Positions 16,852-24,867 of a stretch of DNA of 24,867 nt are shown here, piece after piece. The notes beneath the pieces were generated by a model. That model had not been told where the DNA came from. It saw only the letters and a list, made by a program, of their open reading frames with translations, and made no database searches. The DNA is from Bacteroidota bacterium (GTDB lineage: Bacteria > Bacteroidota > Ignavibacteria > Ignavibacteriales > Ignavibacteriaceae): assembly GCA_021778375.1 (NCBI GenBank), contig JAJYCM010000008.1, positions 1 to 24,867 on the forward strand, read 5' to 3'. Numbering within the stretch: position 1 is the stretch's first letter; every line of letters begins with the position of its first letter. A program made the position numbers and the translations under genes.

Positions 16852-17841
16852 ATGAATCTAAAAGAGATTTTGGGAAATTATTATTTTACACCGCAAAGAT
16901 TTATTGGAAACCTTGTTGATATTCCGGCTGTAGTTTTAATTTATCACAGAGTAGCTCATTTGGATAATGATCAGCAAATGCTTGCCGTTAAACCAGATAA
17001 TTTTTTCAGACAAATAGAATATCTCGTAAAAAATTATAATGTTTTAACAATACAAGAGTTTGATTTTTTAGTAAATAAGAAAAAACAATTTCCAAAGAAT
17101 AGTATCCTAATTACATTTGATGATGGCTATGCCGACAATGCGACGAATGCTTTGCCTATATTAGAATCACTTAATGCACAAGGTCTGTTTTTTATTACTA
17201 CTTCTAATATTGATACCAAGATTGAAATGTGGTGGGACAAACTGGATAATGTTTTTTTTACAGGAAAAAGATTACCCGGCGAATTATCGATTTCGATTAA
17301 TAATCGGATTTATAAATTTAACACTTCTACTGAAAAAGATAAATTAACTACTTACAAAACTCTCCATCCATTAATTAAATTCAATAAGAAAAATATTAGA
17401 GATTCGATTACGCAAAAATTATTTGAATGGGCAAGCATCGTTGATGGAAACAGAGAAGAGTATAGAATGCTATCTAGTGAAGAACTTTTATCAATGGATA
17501 AATCTCCGTCAGCAATAATCGGTGCACATACTCATACTCATTCACCATTAAGCATCCTAAGTTACGATGAACAGGTTGACGAGGTAAAGAGGTCTAAAGA
17601 AATATTAGAAAATTTGTTGAGCCACCCGATTAATTATTTTTCTTATCCTTTTGGAAATAGAAAAGATTACAATCAGAACAGTTTGGAAGTCTGTAAATAC
17701 ATTGGTTTTAATTTTGTTTGTGCAAATTTTTATTTTCAAGTTCATAGATGGACAAATAAATTCGAATTGCCTCGCGCATTAGTAAGAGACTGGGAATTCG
17801 ATTTTTTCAAAATGCAGGTTAATAAATTCTTCAAATACTGA
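16852..17841 (+). CDS. NodB-domain polysaccharide deacetylase (CE4 family)
   Basis: The 329-residue protein has VVLIYHRV at 27-34, the catalytic and metal Asp pair in LITFDDGYADN at 86-96, and the metal-binding HxxxH in GAHTHTHSPLS (His226 and His230). SYPFGNRKDY at 264-273 is the usual third motif. The enzyme removes N- or O-acetyl groups from sugars with a divalent metal. No signal peptide is visible, so it may act on cytoplasmic lipid-linked intermediates. A roughly 80-residue insert between the motifs (near 120-210) is typical of the glycan-locus members. The stop codon abuts the ATG of the next gene. Confidence 0.87.
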   Translation: MNLKEILGNYYFTPQRFIGNLVDIPAVVLIYHRVAHLDNDQQMLAVKPDNFFRQIEYLVKNYNVLTIQEFDFLVNKKKQFPKNSILITFDDGYADNATNALPILESLNAQGLFFITTSNIDTKIEMWWDKLDNVFFTGKRLPGELSISINNRIYKFNTSTEKDKLTTYKTLHPLIKFNKKNIRDSITQKLFEWASIVDGNREEYRMLSSEELLSMDKSPSAIIGAHTHTHSPLSILSYDEQVDEVKRSKEILENLLSHPINYFSYPFGNRKDYNQNSLEVCKYIGFNFVCANFYFQVHRWTNKFELPRALVRDWEFDFFKMQVNKFFKY

Positions 17842-19089
17842 ATGAAAATATTATTTATTAATAAATATGATATTACCGGTGGTGCAGGCGTTGCAGCTTT
17901 CAGACTTAATAGAGCTTTAGAGAAAAATTATAATACTGATAACCTTTTTTTGGTTGGCATTAAGAAATCGAATTATGCGAATATAATCCCAACAAGAAAC
18001 CCAGGGTTTCAAAATTTAGCAGAACGCGGACTAAATTTTATTTTTAATGAAATTGGGATGCAATATAAATTTCATCCTTTTTCTACAAAAACGATTATAA
18101 AAGTAACGAAGTCATTTTCTCCAGATGTAATAAGTTTGCATAATGCCCATGGAGGATATTTTCAAACCTCATTATTGATCGAACTTTCGAAATATGCACC
18201 TATAGTGTGGACACTTCATGATATGTGGGCTTTTACTGCTAATGCTGCACACACATTTGGAGATAATTCCTGGAAAGAAATGAAAAGCGGAAGAGATGAA
18301 AAGAAGCTTTTTCCGCAAATTGGTGTAAATACTGGAGATTGGCTTTTAAGAGAGAAGAAAAAGATTTATTCGAGTTCAAATATTACAATTGTCTCACCTT
18401 CTAAATGGCTTTTTGACCTGGCCTGCCAAAGCCCAGTTTTTGAAGGAAAAAGTATAATTCAAATTCCAAATGGAATTGATTTAGATGTTTTCTCGCAAAA
18501 GGACAAAATATCCGTAAGAAATACTTTAGAAATACCATCTAATGCAAAAATTTTAATTTTTAGTGCTGAGAAGGTATTAAGCGGTAATTATAAAGGTGGA
18601 TCAGATCTTATTACAATTCTTAAAAATCTGGACTCAATATTAAATCAAAAGGTGCATTTGATAATTGTGGGAGAAAGTAATATAAATATACTTTATAAAT
18701 TTAAGAATTTTGTGATACATGAGCTAGGTTATATTTATAACGAAGAAGATATGACGAAATACTTATCTGCAGCTGATGTTTTTATATATCCAACGAAGGC
18801 GGATAACTTACCAAATGCATTAATCGAAGCATCAGCCTGCGGTGTACCTTCAGTTACATACGATGTCGGGGGATGTAATGAAATTGTCAGGGATCAGTAT
18901 AACGGGATTGTAATACCATCAGGAAATAATAAAATGTTTGTAAGTGCAGTAAAAAATCTTTTAGAAAACAACGAACTTCGCAATAAATATTCTCTTAATA
19001 CTTTAAAAACTGTTGAGGAAAGATTTTCTATTGTTGACATGGCTAAAAAATATTATAAATTATTTGAAAATTTAGGCAAAAATGCTTAA
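17842..19089 (+). CDS. GT4-family glycosyltransferase, WcaC-like
   Basis: The 415-residue protein begins MKILFINKYDITGGAGVAAF with the donor-loop glycines. VWTLHDMWAFT resembles the acceptor region of colanic-acid-type enzymes. IPNGIDLDVFS starts the C-terminal domain. The EX7E-like donor site is in a stretch reading NLPNALIEASACGVPSV followed by GGCNEIVRD. It adds a sugar to a growing lipid-linked oligosaccharide; donor and linkage are unknown. It starts immediately after the deacetylase stop and is the last enzyme gene before the lipoprotein pair. Confidence 0.87.
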   Translation: MKILFINKYDITGGAGVAAFRLNRALEKNYNTDNLFLVGIKKSNYANIIPTRNPGFQNLAERGLNFIFNEIGMQYKFHPFSTKTIIKVTKSFSPDVISLHNAHGGYFQTSLLIELSKYAPIVWTLHDMWAFTANAAHTFGDNSWKEMKSGRDEKKLFPQIGVNTGDWLLREKKKIYSSSNITIVSPSKWLFDLACQSPVFEGKSIIQIPNGIDLDVFSQKDKISVRNTLEIPSNAKILIFSAEKVLSGNYKGGSDLITILKNLDSILNQKVHLIIVGESNINILYKFKNFVIHELGYIYNEEDMTKYLSAADVFIYPTKADNLPNALIEASACGVPSVTYDVGGCNEIVRDQYNGIVIPSGNNKMFVSAVKNLLENNELRNKYSLNTLKTVEERFSIVDMAKKYYKLFENLGKNA

Positions 19090-19119
19090 ATATAAGCAGA
19101 TATTATATTGAAGTTCTAT

Positions 19120-19127
19120 TATCTTTG
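19120..19127 (+). promoter_or_regulatory. Possible Bacteroidota-type -7 element upstream of the lipoprotein pair
   Basis: The octamer TATCTTTG matches TAnnTTTG, the -7 element used by the Bacteroidota primary sigma factor. It lies 24 bp before the start codon, and a GGGAG ribosome-binding site at 19139-19143 follows. No TTTG box at the usual -33 distance is evident, so the call is weak. Confidence 0.25.
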
Positions 19128-19151
19128 ATCTAAATGCCGGGAGTATTGTAA

Positions 19152-20453
19152 ATGAAAAATTTAATTTTTGTATTATTACTTGTTTCTGTTATTGTTTCAG
19201 GCTGCTCAAAAAGTACAATTACCTCACCAAACAATAATTCAAATTCAACCGGAAAGGTCTCACTTAAAATTGATAAAACAAATGCACCTCAAAATGTTGT
19301 TTCTGTATTTGCCTATCTTACTAAAGCCGATGCTGATACATTAATTGGGATTCTGAATCTTCGATCGGACAGTACAGCAGATATATCATTTCAGAATATT
19401 TCAGTAGGTACATGGCATTTATTAGTAAATGCAGAGGATGAAAGTGGGGCAGTAATCTACACGGGCCAATCTGATGTTCAAGTAGTAGAAGGCGCAACGG
19501 TATCGGTAAGCTTGACATTGGTACCGGTTACTTCCGGAACTGGTAATATTGATATTTATGTGACCTGGGGAAATACATATAGCATGTTTACTGATTATTT
19601 CAATAATCCAATTTTCAATACCACTAATAATCCTTCAAACCCAAATGCAGTATCTGAAGTAAAAATGATTTATGATAATGGAATTTATAAAATGTGGTAT
19701 TTATGTACATATAATTCAGGTAGAGGAAACATTTGGTATGCGGAATCTCAAGATGGAATTAATTGGACTAACAAATCTAATGCTCCAGTATTAGACGTAG
19801 ATTCAGTAATGGTGTGGGATGATCATGCAATTGGGGGTGGAGCGGTGTTAAAAGATGGAAATGTATATAAAATGTACTTTAACGGAGTCCATGAGAATTA
19901 TGGTCAGTCATCAACAGGTCTAGCCGTTTCAACAGACGGTATTCATTGGCAAAAATATGCAAACCCGGTTTTAGCAGCAGATAATGCGAACCAATATCAT
20001 ATAGGCACACAATCAGTATTAAAAGTTAATAACACTTACTACCTTTATTATAGCGCAAGTCCTATTGATAATTATAACTTATTTACTATAAATTTAGCCA
20101 CATCTACGGACGGTGTTAACTGGACTAAATATCAAGGCAACCCTATTATCACTTCAACGCAGCCCTGGGAAGGAATAGGTGTGACATATCCCTCAGTAAT
20201 TTATGATAATGATAAATTTGTTATGATTTATGAAAATTCAGCTAGAGACAAAGAAGGAATTGCCTATTCATCCGATGGGATCCATTGGACAAAAAACCTG
20301 AGTCCAGTATTTACAAAGTATCAAACCAATTGGGCGCAAATAGATTATCCCATTTTAATAAAAGTCAACAACGAATATAGAATCTACTATTCATGCGGTA
20401 CTGGCAACGACCAATTGAGTATTTCTTTTGCCAGAAGCAATAATATTCAATAA
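19152..20453 (+). CDS. Surface lipoprotein with beta-propeller-like C-terminus, copy A
   Basis: This 433-residue protein has a type II signal peptide of about 17 residues ending in VSGC, with Cys18 as the lipidated residue. A Ser/Asn-rich linker (TSPNNNSNSTG) follows. Residues about 34-140 look like a beta-sandwich domain (KVSLKIDKTNAP ... SVSLTLVPV). Residues about 145-433 carry at least four S-x-DGxxW repeats: DGINW near 201, DGIHW near 262, DGVNW near 320 and DGIHW near 375. Each pairs with a YDNGIYKMWY-type strand, which suggests a five-bladed propeller of the GH43/GH32-like kind. Glycosidase activity is not claimed because catalytic acids were not identified. GGGAG at 19139-19143 is a good ribosome-binding site. 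Copy B follows after 15 bp. Confidence 0.75.
   Translation: MKNLIFVLLLVSVIVSGCSKSTITSPNNNSNSTGKVSLKIDKTNAPQNVVSVFAYLTKADADTLIGILNLRSDSTADISFQNISVGTWHLLVNAEDESGAVIYTGQSDVQVVEGATVSVSLTLVPVTSGTGNIDIYVTWGNTYSMFTDYFNNPIFNTTNNPSNPNAVSEVKMIYDNGIYKMWYLCTYNSGRGNIWYAESQDGINWTNKSNAPVLDVDSVMVWDDHAIGGGAVLKDGNVYKMYFNGVHENYGQSSTGLAVSTDGIHWQKYANPVLAADNANQYHIGTQSVLKVNNTYYLYYSASPIDNYNLFTINLATSTDGVNWTKYQGNPIITSTQPWEGIGVTYPSVIYDNDKFVMIYENSARDKEGIAYSSDGIHWTKNLSPVFTKYQTNWAQIDYPILIKVNNEYRIYYSCGTGNDQLSISFARSNNIQ
19200..19426 (+). repeat. Near-identical 227-bp segment, copy A
   Basis: From the lipobox codons to about residue 92, this segment matches 20517-20743 with 7 mismatches in 227 bases by eye (about 97%) and no gaps. 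The flanking signal-peptide codons and the downstream propeller region are clearly more divergent. Confidence 0.9.
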
Positions 20454-20468
20454 GAAAATGGGTTTTAT

Positions 20469-21797
20469 ATGAAAAGCATACTTTTCTTATTATTGGTTGT
20501 TTTAGTCACATTTGTTGGCTGCTTAAAAAGTACAATTACCTCACCAAACAATAATTCAAATTCAACCGGAAAAGTCTCACTTAAAATTGATAAAACAAAT
20601 GCACCTCAAAATGTTGTTTCTGTATTTGCCTATCTTACTAAAGCCGATGCTGATACATTAATTGGGACTCTAAATCTTCGATCGGACAGTACTGCAGACA
20701 TATCATTTCAGAATATTTCAGTAGGTACATGGCATTTGTTAGTTCAAGCAGATGACAGTAATGGTAGAACAATATATTCTGGCCAGTCAGATGTCCAGGT
20801 GGTAGACGGAACAACAACCTTTGTAAGCCTTACTCTAGTCCCAACTTCGTCTGGAACTGGGAATATAATTGTTTTTGTAAGTTGGGGAAAAACCCAAGAA
20901 ATGTTTACTGACTATATTAATAACCCAGTTTTTGCAACTTACGATTGCCCCGCTTTTCCCAAAAGTGTTTCTCAAGAAAAAATATTTTATGATAATGGGA
21001 TCTATAAAATGTACTACATATGTGGTTATTCTTATCGTGGAGGCAACGTATGGTATGCTGAGTCTATTGATGGTATAAACTGGACAAGTAAACTTAATCA
21101 GCCTGTACTTGATAAGGATTCAGCAGGTACTTGGGACGATTATGCTATTGCGCCCGGCGCAATTCTCAAAGATGGAGATATATATCGGTTATATTATAAT
21201 GGAGTTAGAGTAAGTTATGGACATCATAGCGTAGGTTTGGCTTTATCTAACGATGGAATTAATTGGACAAGATATCCTACACCAGTATTGACTGGAGACA
21301 GTTCTAGTCAATATTATACCTTTGCATCTTCTGTCTTAAAGATTAATGGTAAATATTATATGTATTATTGGACTAGCCCAATTACAAACTTTAATGAATC
21401 TAGTATAAATGTTGCCACTTCAACCGACGGAATAAATTGGACTAAATATTCAGACAACCCGATTCTGAAAGTGACTTTTTCTTGGGAAGGAATTGGGATT
21501 GCATTCCCATCCGTTATTTATGACAACGGAATATTTAAAATGATTTATACAAATCGAGAAGACGATGCAAAGGCTACACAAGATAGTTATGGACTTGCGT
21601 ATTCAAGCGATGGCTTACATTGGACTAAGGAATACCAGACTCCTATCTTTACAGCAAATCAAACTGTCTCTAAATGGGCACAAATTGACTATCCTTGTTT
21701 TATTAAGGTTGGTAATGAATATAGACTTTACTATACCGGAAATCCTGGAAATGATATTATGAATATTTCATTTGCAAGCGGCTATAATGTTAAATAA
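20469..21797 (+). CDS. Surface lipoprotein with beta-propeller-like C-terminus, copy B
   Basis: This 442-residue protein is a tandem paralogue of the preceding gene, 15 bp downstream. The signal peptide ends in FVGC with Cys18 lipidated. Residues 17-92 differ from copy A at only two positions (Ser/Leu19 and Ile/Thr67). The propeller region keeps the pattern (DGINW, DGINW, DGINW, DGLHW and YDNGIYKMYYIC) but has many substitutions and several small insertions. Both copies likely sit on the outer or inner membrane surface and bind or process a carbohydrate. The true ligand is unknown. This is the last + strand gene of the locus before a convergent gene. Confidence 0.75.
   Translation: MKSILFLLLVVLVTFVGCLKSTITSPNNNSNSTGKVSLKIDKTNAPQNVVSVFAYLTKADADTLIGTLNLRSDSTADISFQNISVGTWHLLVQADDSNGRTIYSGQSDVQVVDGTTTFVSLTLVPTSSGTGNIIVFVSWGKTQEMFTDYINNPVFATYDCPAFPKSVSQEKIFYDNGIYKMYYICGYSYRGGNVWYAESIDGINWTSKLNQPVLDKDSAGTWDDYAIAPGAILKDGDIYRLYYNGVRVSYGHHSVGLALSNDGINWTRYPTPVLTGDSSSQYYTFASSVLKINGKYYMYYWTSPITNFNESSINVATSTDGINWTKYSDNPILKVTFSWEGIGIAFPSVIYDNGIFKMIYTNREDDAKATQDSYGLAYSSDGLHWTKEYQTPIFTANQTVSKWAQIDYPCFIKVGNEYRLYYTGNPGNDIMNISFASGYNVK
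20517..20743 (+). repeat. Near-identical 227-bp segment, copy B
   Basis: Direct repeat of 19200-19426 at a distance of 1317 bp. It covers the lipobox and the first half of the beta-sandwich domain. Four of the seven differences are at synonymous third positions or otherwise silent, which fits recent sequence exchange under purifying selection. Confidence 0.9.
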
Positions 21798-21918
21798 CTA
21801 CAAATGATTTCTTAAAGGAAGACGAAATGGATTTATCTCTATTTTACACATTTTATTTTCTGAAGACTACCCTATCCTTTATAAATAGAACTTCTTCCTT
21901 TTTATAAAAAGTAAGATC
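21798..21918. other. Convergent intergenic region, no clear terminator
   Basis: The 121-bp gap separates convergent genes. It holds a distant 9-bp inverted pair (21814-21822 with 21893-21901), a 14-bp AT palindrome at 21898-21911 and a 10-bp palindrome TAAGATCTTA at 21912-21921 that includes the stop of the minus-strand gene. None has the GC-rich stem plus U-run of a classical terminator, although one is expected here. Confidence 0.4.
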
Positions 21919-23178
21919 TTAATTGTTAGTTCTATCTAATATTTTTGACAATTTAAGAGCTATGTTTTTTCTAGTATAAGAACTTATTAATGATTGATCT
22001 GTTTTAAATCTGCTGCTATTTCTAAAGAAATTTTTTCCATCTTCATCGTAATCGAACATCATTCCTGCATTTGTATCTTCTAAAATCTTCCTTACCTCAT
22101 CATTATCTTTACCAAATGCTATAATAGGCTTGCCAATTCTAAGGTATTCGAATAACTTCCCCGGTACATGTCTCGGCTCGGTTGCACATACAAGTAGATA
22201 GGATGCCCGGCTTAGCTCTTCCAGCATTACTTTGTAAGGTAGAAATCCTAAAAATTCTGTTATTGAAGTTAATCCGCTTTCTTCAATTGCTTTCTTTATT
22301 CCGCCGCTAACTGTTCCGATAAATTTAATTTTAATGTTACGACCTTTATCAATTTCATCTTTCACTCTTATCCAAAAAGCCTTAGGGTTCTGATAATCAA
22401 ATATATTTCCCGCATGTGCAATTATTTCTTCTTTAGTATAAGAGGGCGTAATATTTTCAAAATCCTCTTCATTATATCCCCAATAACAAACTTCCGATTT
22501 ATCCCTTAATAAGGGATATTTTTTTATATAATCTTCCTGCATCGTTTTTGTTACAAAAACAGCAGCTTTTGAATTTAAGAGAACTTTCCTTTCCAAATAA
22601 TTATCAATCATTAAAGTAAGCTTGCTTCGTTTAAAATTTTTGTAATAAATTATGTCTACCCACGGATCTATGAAAACCGGTATGTGCGGGACATGAGTTT
22701 GTTTGCTTAAAGTCATTCCAATTAAATGAGTAGTGTGCGGCGGTCCGATTGAAACAATTGCATCTATTGTTTCCTTTTCTAAAATCTTTTTCCCTTGAGT
22801 AACTGCATTGAAATACCAGCCTACTCTTGCATCAGGAATGAAGAGATTCATTCGAATCCATATCGATATTCTATGAGTTAAACTTTTGTTTACCGTTGAA
22901 ATAGTATCGGACGCAATAAGTTGTTCGTCTTTTTTCTTACCGGTAAATTTTTTATAAAGATCAAAAGGCTCAAAAGACTTAGACTTAAATACTTTCAAAT
23001 TATTGTCTATTTCTTTTAATAGGCTTTCATCTTTTGCGGAAAAGGTGTCTTCTTCAATAGTCAATACAAAAGGCTGCCAGCCAAATTGAGGCAAATACTT
23101 TATCATCTTCAATGGCCAATGAAGCGAGGCTTTACCAGAAGGCGGCCAGTAATATGTTATGAATAATACGTTTTTCAT
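21919..23178 (-). CDS. GT4-like glycosyltransferase
   Basis: About 419 residues. It begins MKNVLFITYYWPPSGKASLH, with a donor-loop-like YYWPPSGK typical of GT4 enzymes of the PEP-CTERM/exopolysaccharide type. The middle has AIVSIGPPHTTH and a PVFIDPWVD segment. The C-terminal domain carries EIIAHAGNIFDYQNP, LLVCATEPRHVPGKLFEYL and IGKPIIAFG. The sugar and acceptor are unknown. The ATG at 23178 is preferred over an in-frame GTG one codon upstream. It is the only clear minus-strand gene in the window, convergent with the lipoprotein pair and divergent from the polyketide synthase gene, so it belongs to a separate transcription unit. Confidence 0.83.
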   Translation of the reverse strand: MKNVLFITYYWPPSGKASLHWPLKMIKYLPQFGWQPFVLTIEEDTFSAKDESLLKEIDNNLKVFKSKSFEPFDLYKKFTGKKKDEQLIASDTISTVNKSLTHRISIWIRMNLFIPDARVGWYFNAVTQGKKILEKETIDAIVSIGPPHTTHLIGMTLSKQTHVPHIPVFIDPWVDIIYYKNFKRSKLTLMIDNYLERKVLLNSKAAVFVTKTMQEDYIKKYPLLRDKSEVCYWGYNEEDFENITPSYTKEEIIAHAGNIFDYQNPKAFWIRVKDEIDKGRNIKIKFIGTVSGGIKKAIEESGLTSITEFLGFLPYKVMLEELSRASYLLVCATEPRHVPGKLFEYLRIGKPIIAFGKDNDEVRKILEDTNAGMMFDYDEDGKNFFRNSSRFKTDQSLISSYTRKNIALKLSKILDRTNN

Positions 23179-23181
23179 CAC

Positions 23182-23258
23182 TAATGTATTAATTATTATA
23201 TAGCGAATTTAATCATAAAAAATGTAAATTAAACAGCGGATCAAATCTAAATTTATTT
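23182..23258. promoter_or_regulatory. Divergent promoter region
   Basis: The 77-bp very AT-rich gap must hold or abut the promoters of the two divergent genes. On the minus strand there is a TAGATTTG (23249-23242), matching the Bacteroidota -7 form, and a TATAAT (23200-23195) close to the glycosyltransferase start. No element was recognised on the plus strand. Which of these is used cannot be told from sequence. Confidence 0.35.
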
Positions 23259-24395
23259 GTGCAAGATATTTACTATAAAAAGAGGTTAAGATTGTTAATC
23301 AATATTGAAACGGCTAACCCTCCAAATAAAGTTTCACAAGCTTTAGCTACTGAAGAGCTTAAGAAAAGGATGTCTGTTCGACCGGCTATAGGAAGAATGA
23401 TCGACTCGGCATCCATACATTCAGGAATTAATTCTAGATATTTTGTCGTAGCTGATGCTAATACTGCAAATGGAGAAAAGTTTTATTCGAAGGATGGGGA
23501 ATATATTAAACCTGGCACCGAGGCTCGAATGATTCAGTATGAAAGGTGGTCAAAGATATTGACAAAAGAAGCTGTTGGAAAATTATTTGAAAAAGATGGT
23601 ATTGCACCTGCAGAAATTAACAGATTGATTACTATTTCTTGTACAGGTTTTTTTGCTCCCGGATTGGACTATTTTCTAATGAATGAATTTGGTATTCCTG
23701 TATCAGCTAAAAGAACCAACATTGGTTTTATGGGTTGTGCAGCATCTTTAATTGGGTTTAATTCTATACTTGAGTCACTAAATACTTCTGATGCTATTGA
23801 AATAAATGCGTTAATGGTATCTGTGGAATTATGCAGCTTGCATCTTCAGACAGAGCCATCACGGGATAATATATTGGCTAACATGATATTTGCCGATGGC
23901 GCAGGAGCAGCCTTGTTTACTAATTCAAAGCATCATAAAGATAAGGTAAAACTAGATTTAATATTTACGGAATCATTTTTATTAAAAAATTCTGCATCTT
24001 TTATGGGATGGAAAATAGGTAATTATGGATTCGAAATGATGTTATCTTCAGATTTGCCAAAGATAATTTTGGAAAAGGCTGTGCCTCAATTAGTAAATAT
24101 ATTACAATCACATGGGATAAGACCGGATGAAGTTTCTAGCTGGGCGCTGCACCCAGGAGGCAGAGCTATTTTGGATTCTCTTCAAAATGGATTGAATCTA
24201 AGTGACGAGAAGATGAAACCTTCTCGCACAGTATTGAAAAATTATGGTAATATGTCTTCGGCTTCGATTCTATTTGTCTTAAAAGAGATAATAAGCTTGA
24301 ATCAAATTATGGAAAATGCTTATTGTTGTGCCGTTGCATTTGGTCCGGGGTTGACGATGGAAGTATCAGTATTTAAAGGTGCGAAATGTTTCTAG
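23259..24395 (+). CDS. Type III polyketide synthase (chalcone/stilbene synthase-like)
   Basis: The 378-residue protein has the thiolase-fold catalytic triad in the right order and spacing: Cys160 in IGFMGCAA, His298 in WALHPGGRAIL and Asn331 in NYGNMSSASILFVL. The AFGPGLTMEV loop near the C-terminus is the family's GFGPG equivalent. It is predicted to extend an acyl-CoA or acyl-ACP starter with malonyl-CoA and cyclise the chain, giving alkylresorcinol, alkylpyrone or similar lipids. The GTG at 23259 gives the longest form. An in-frame TTG at 23292, preceded by AGAGG with 6-bp spacing, gives 367 residues and may be the real start, since family members usually begin near the LLINIETANPP segment. 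A methyltransferase gene overlaps its end. Confidence 0.87.
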   Translation: MQDIYYKKRLRLLINIETANPPNKVSQALATEELKKRMSVRPAIGRMIDSASIHSGINSRYFVVADANTANGEKFYSKDGEYIKPGTEARMIQYERWSKILTKEAVGKLFEKDGIAPAEINRLITISCTGFFAPGLDYFLMNEFGIPVSAKRTNIGFMGCAASLIGFNSILESLNTSDAIEINALMVSVELCSLHLQTEPSRDNILANMIFADGAGAALFTNSKHHKDKVKLDLIFTESFLLKNSASFMGWKIGNYGFEMMLSSDLPKIILEKAVPQLVNILQSHGIRPDEVSSWALHPGGRAILDSLQNGLNLSDEKMKPSRTVLKNYGNMSSASILFVLKEIISLNQIMENAYCCAVAFGPGLTMEVSVFKGAKCF

Positions 24396-24867
24396 CTCGT
24401 AGCTATGAACTTGAAATGATGGATAATTTTTCTATTGATGACGAAAGAATTGATAGTGCGCTAGACGAGCTAAAAATAATAAATAAGTTTCTTGGCGGCA
24501 TAGCGACAACAGAGTCGGCAGTTGATAGAATAAGACAAAAGAAATATTTGGAAGGTGGATTGTCAGTACTAGATGTCGGCAGCGGCGCAGCTGATATTTT
24601 AACTGCTCTTAAAAATAAGTTTAAGAACTTGGAAGTTACAAGTATAGATGTAAATAAAAGGGCGGCTCTTTATTTAAAAGATCATACAATAATTAAAAAT
24701 ATTGTTTGCGGCGATATCAAATCCAATCCATTTAAAGACCATAAGTTCGACTTAGTCCACGCCTCACTTTTTTTTCATCACTTCAAAGAGGAAGAAATAA
24801 GGGATATACTTTCAGACCTTTTTCAATTATGCAGGTATGCTATAATCGTAAATGATTTGCGTCGTTC
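24386..24867 (+). CDS. SAM-dependent methyltransferase partnered with the type III PKS, 3' end cut by the window edge
   Basis: The frame opens at ATG 24386, overlaps the polyketide synthase stop by 10 bp and stays open for 160 codons to the window end. The N-terminus (ELEMMDNFSIDDERIDSALDEL-type, then INKFLGG) precedes the SAM loop LDVGSGAAD at 62-70, TSIDVNK, and FDLVHASLFFHHF. The last residues read IIVNDLRR, a motif seen in methyltransferases encoded beside type III PKS and FAD-dependent oxidoreductase genes. It is likely to O- or C-methylate the polyketide product. The overlap indicates translational coupling. Confidence 0.82.
   Translation, partial: MFLARSYELEMMDNFSIDDERIDSALDELKIINKFLGGIATTESAVDRIRQKKYLEGGLSVLDVGSGAADILTALKNKFKNLEVTSIDVNKRAALYLKDHTIIKNIVCGDIKSNPFKDHKFDLVHASLFFHHFKEEEIRDILSDLFQLCRYAIIVNDLRR

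Noticed and set aside
19152..20453. Calling the lipoprotein a GH43 glycosidase
   Set aside because: The repeats suggest a propeller fold, but the three catalytic acids were not identified, so only a propeller-like lipoprotein is claimed.

Overview
The window is strongly AT-rich bacterial DNA, densely packed with genes. Nearly all genes run on the + strand, often with short overlaps, few strong Shine-Dalgarno sites and several TTG or GTG starts. A YfhO-type membrane protein, lipoproteins with a classical lipobox and SDGxxW propeller repeats, a four-helix-bundle (23S IVP-type) remnant with ATGGAAT-like repeats, and a type III polyketide synthase gene coupled to a methyltransferase gene together suggest the Bacteroidota/Ignavibacteriota/Chlorobiota side of the tree. 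This is inference; no rRNA or other marker gene is present.

Layout. (1) Positions 1-4854 hold the 3' part of a GT4 glycosyltransferase, then a 469-bp gap with a four-helix-bundle pseudogene flanked by inverted heptamer repeats, then a SAM methyltransferase and a large YfhO-like membrane protein. (2) Positions 4904-12367 are a nonulosonic acid block that best fits the GDP-linked legionaminic acid route: LegB-type dehydratase, LegC aminotransferase, an ATP-grasp enzyme with a small HAD phosphatase, LegI/NeuB, LegG/NeuC, a CBS-fused nucleotidyltransferase (PtmE-like) and a CMP-sugar synthetase (LegF/NeuA). No LegH-type N-acetyltransferase gene is seen; the ATP-grasp/HAD pair lies between the aminotransferase and the NeuB gene. 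(3) Positions 12367-19089 hold export and decoration genes: a Wzx-like flippase, a protein resembling GT42/DUF115 sialyltransferase folds (a good candidate for the nonulosonate transferase), a TylF-like, an FkbM-like and a third methyltransferase, a NodB-type polysaccharide deacetylase and a GT4 glycosyltransferase. (4) Positions 19152-21797 encode two tandem paralogous lipoproteins with five-bladed-propeller-like C-termini. Their 5' ends are about 97% identical over 227 bp although the remainder has diverged. (5) Positions 21919-24867 hold a minus-strand GT4 glycosyltransferase, a short divergent promoter region, and the start of a type III polyketide synthase/methyltransferase operon that runs off the right edge.

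Together, regions 1-3 look like part of a surface polysaccharide (O-antigen or capsule) or glycoprotein glycan locus. It makes CMP-activated legionaminic-type sugar, transfers it, methylates and deacetylates the glycan, and flips it across the inner membrane. No polymerase, ligase or initiating phosphoglycosyl transferase is seen here, so the locus probably continues to the left.
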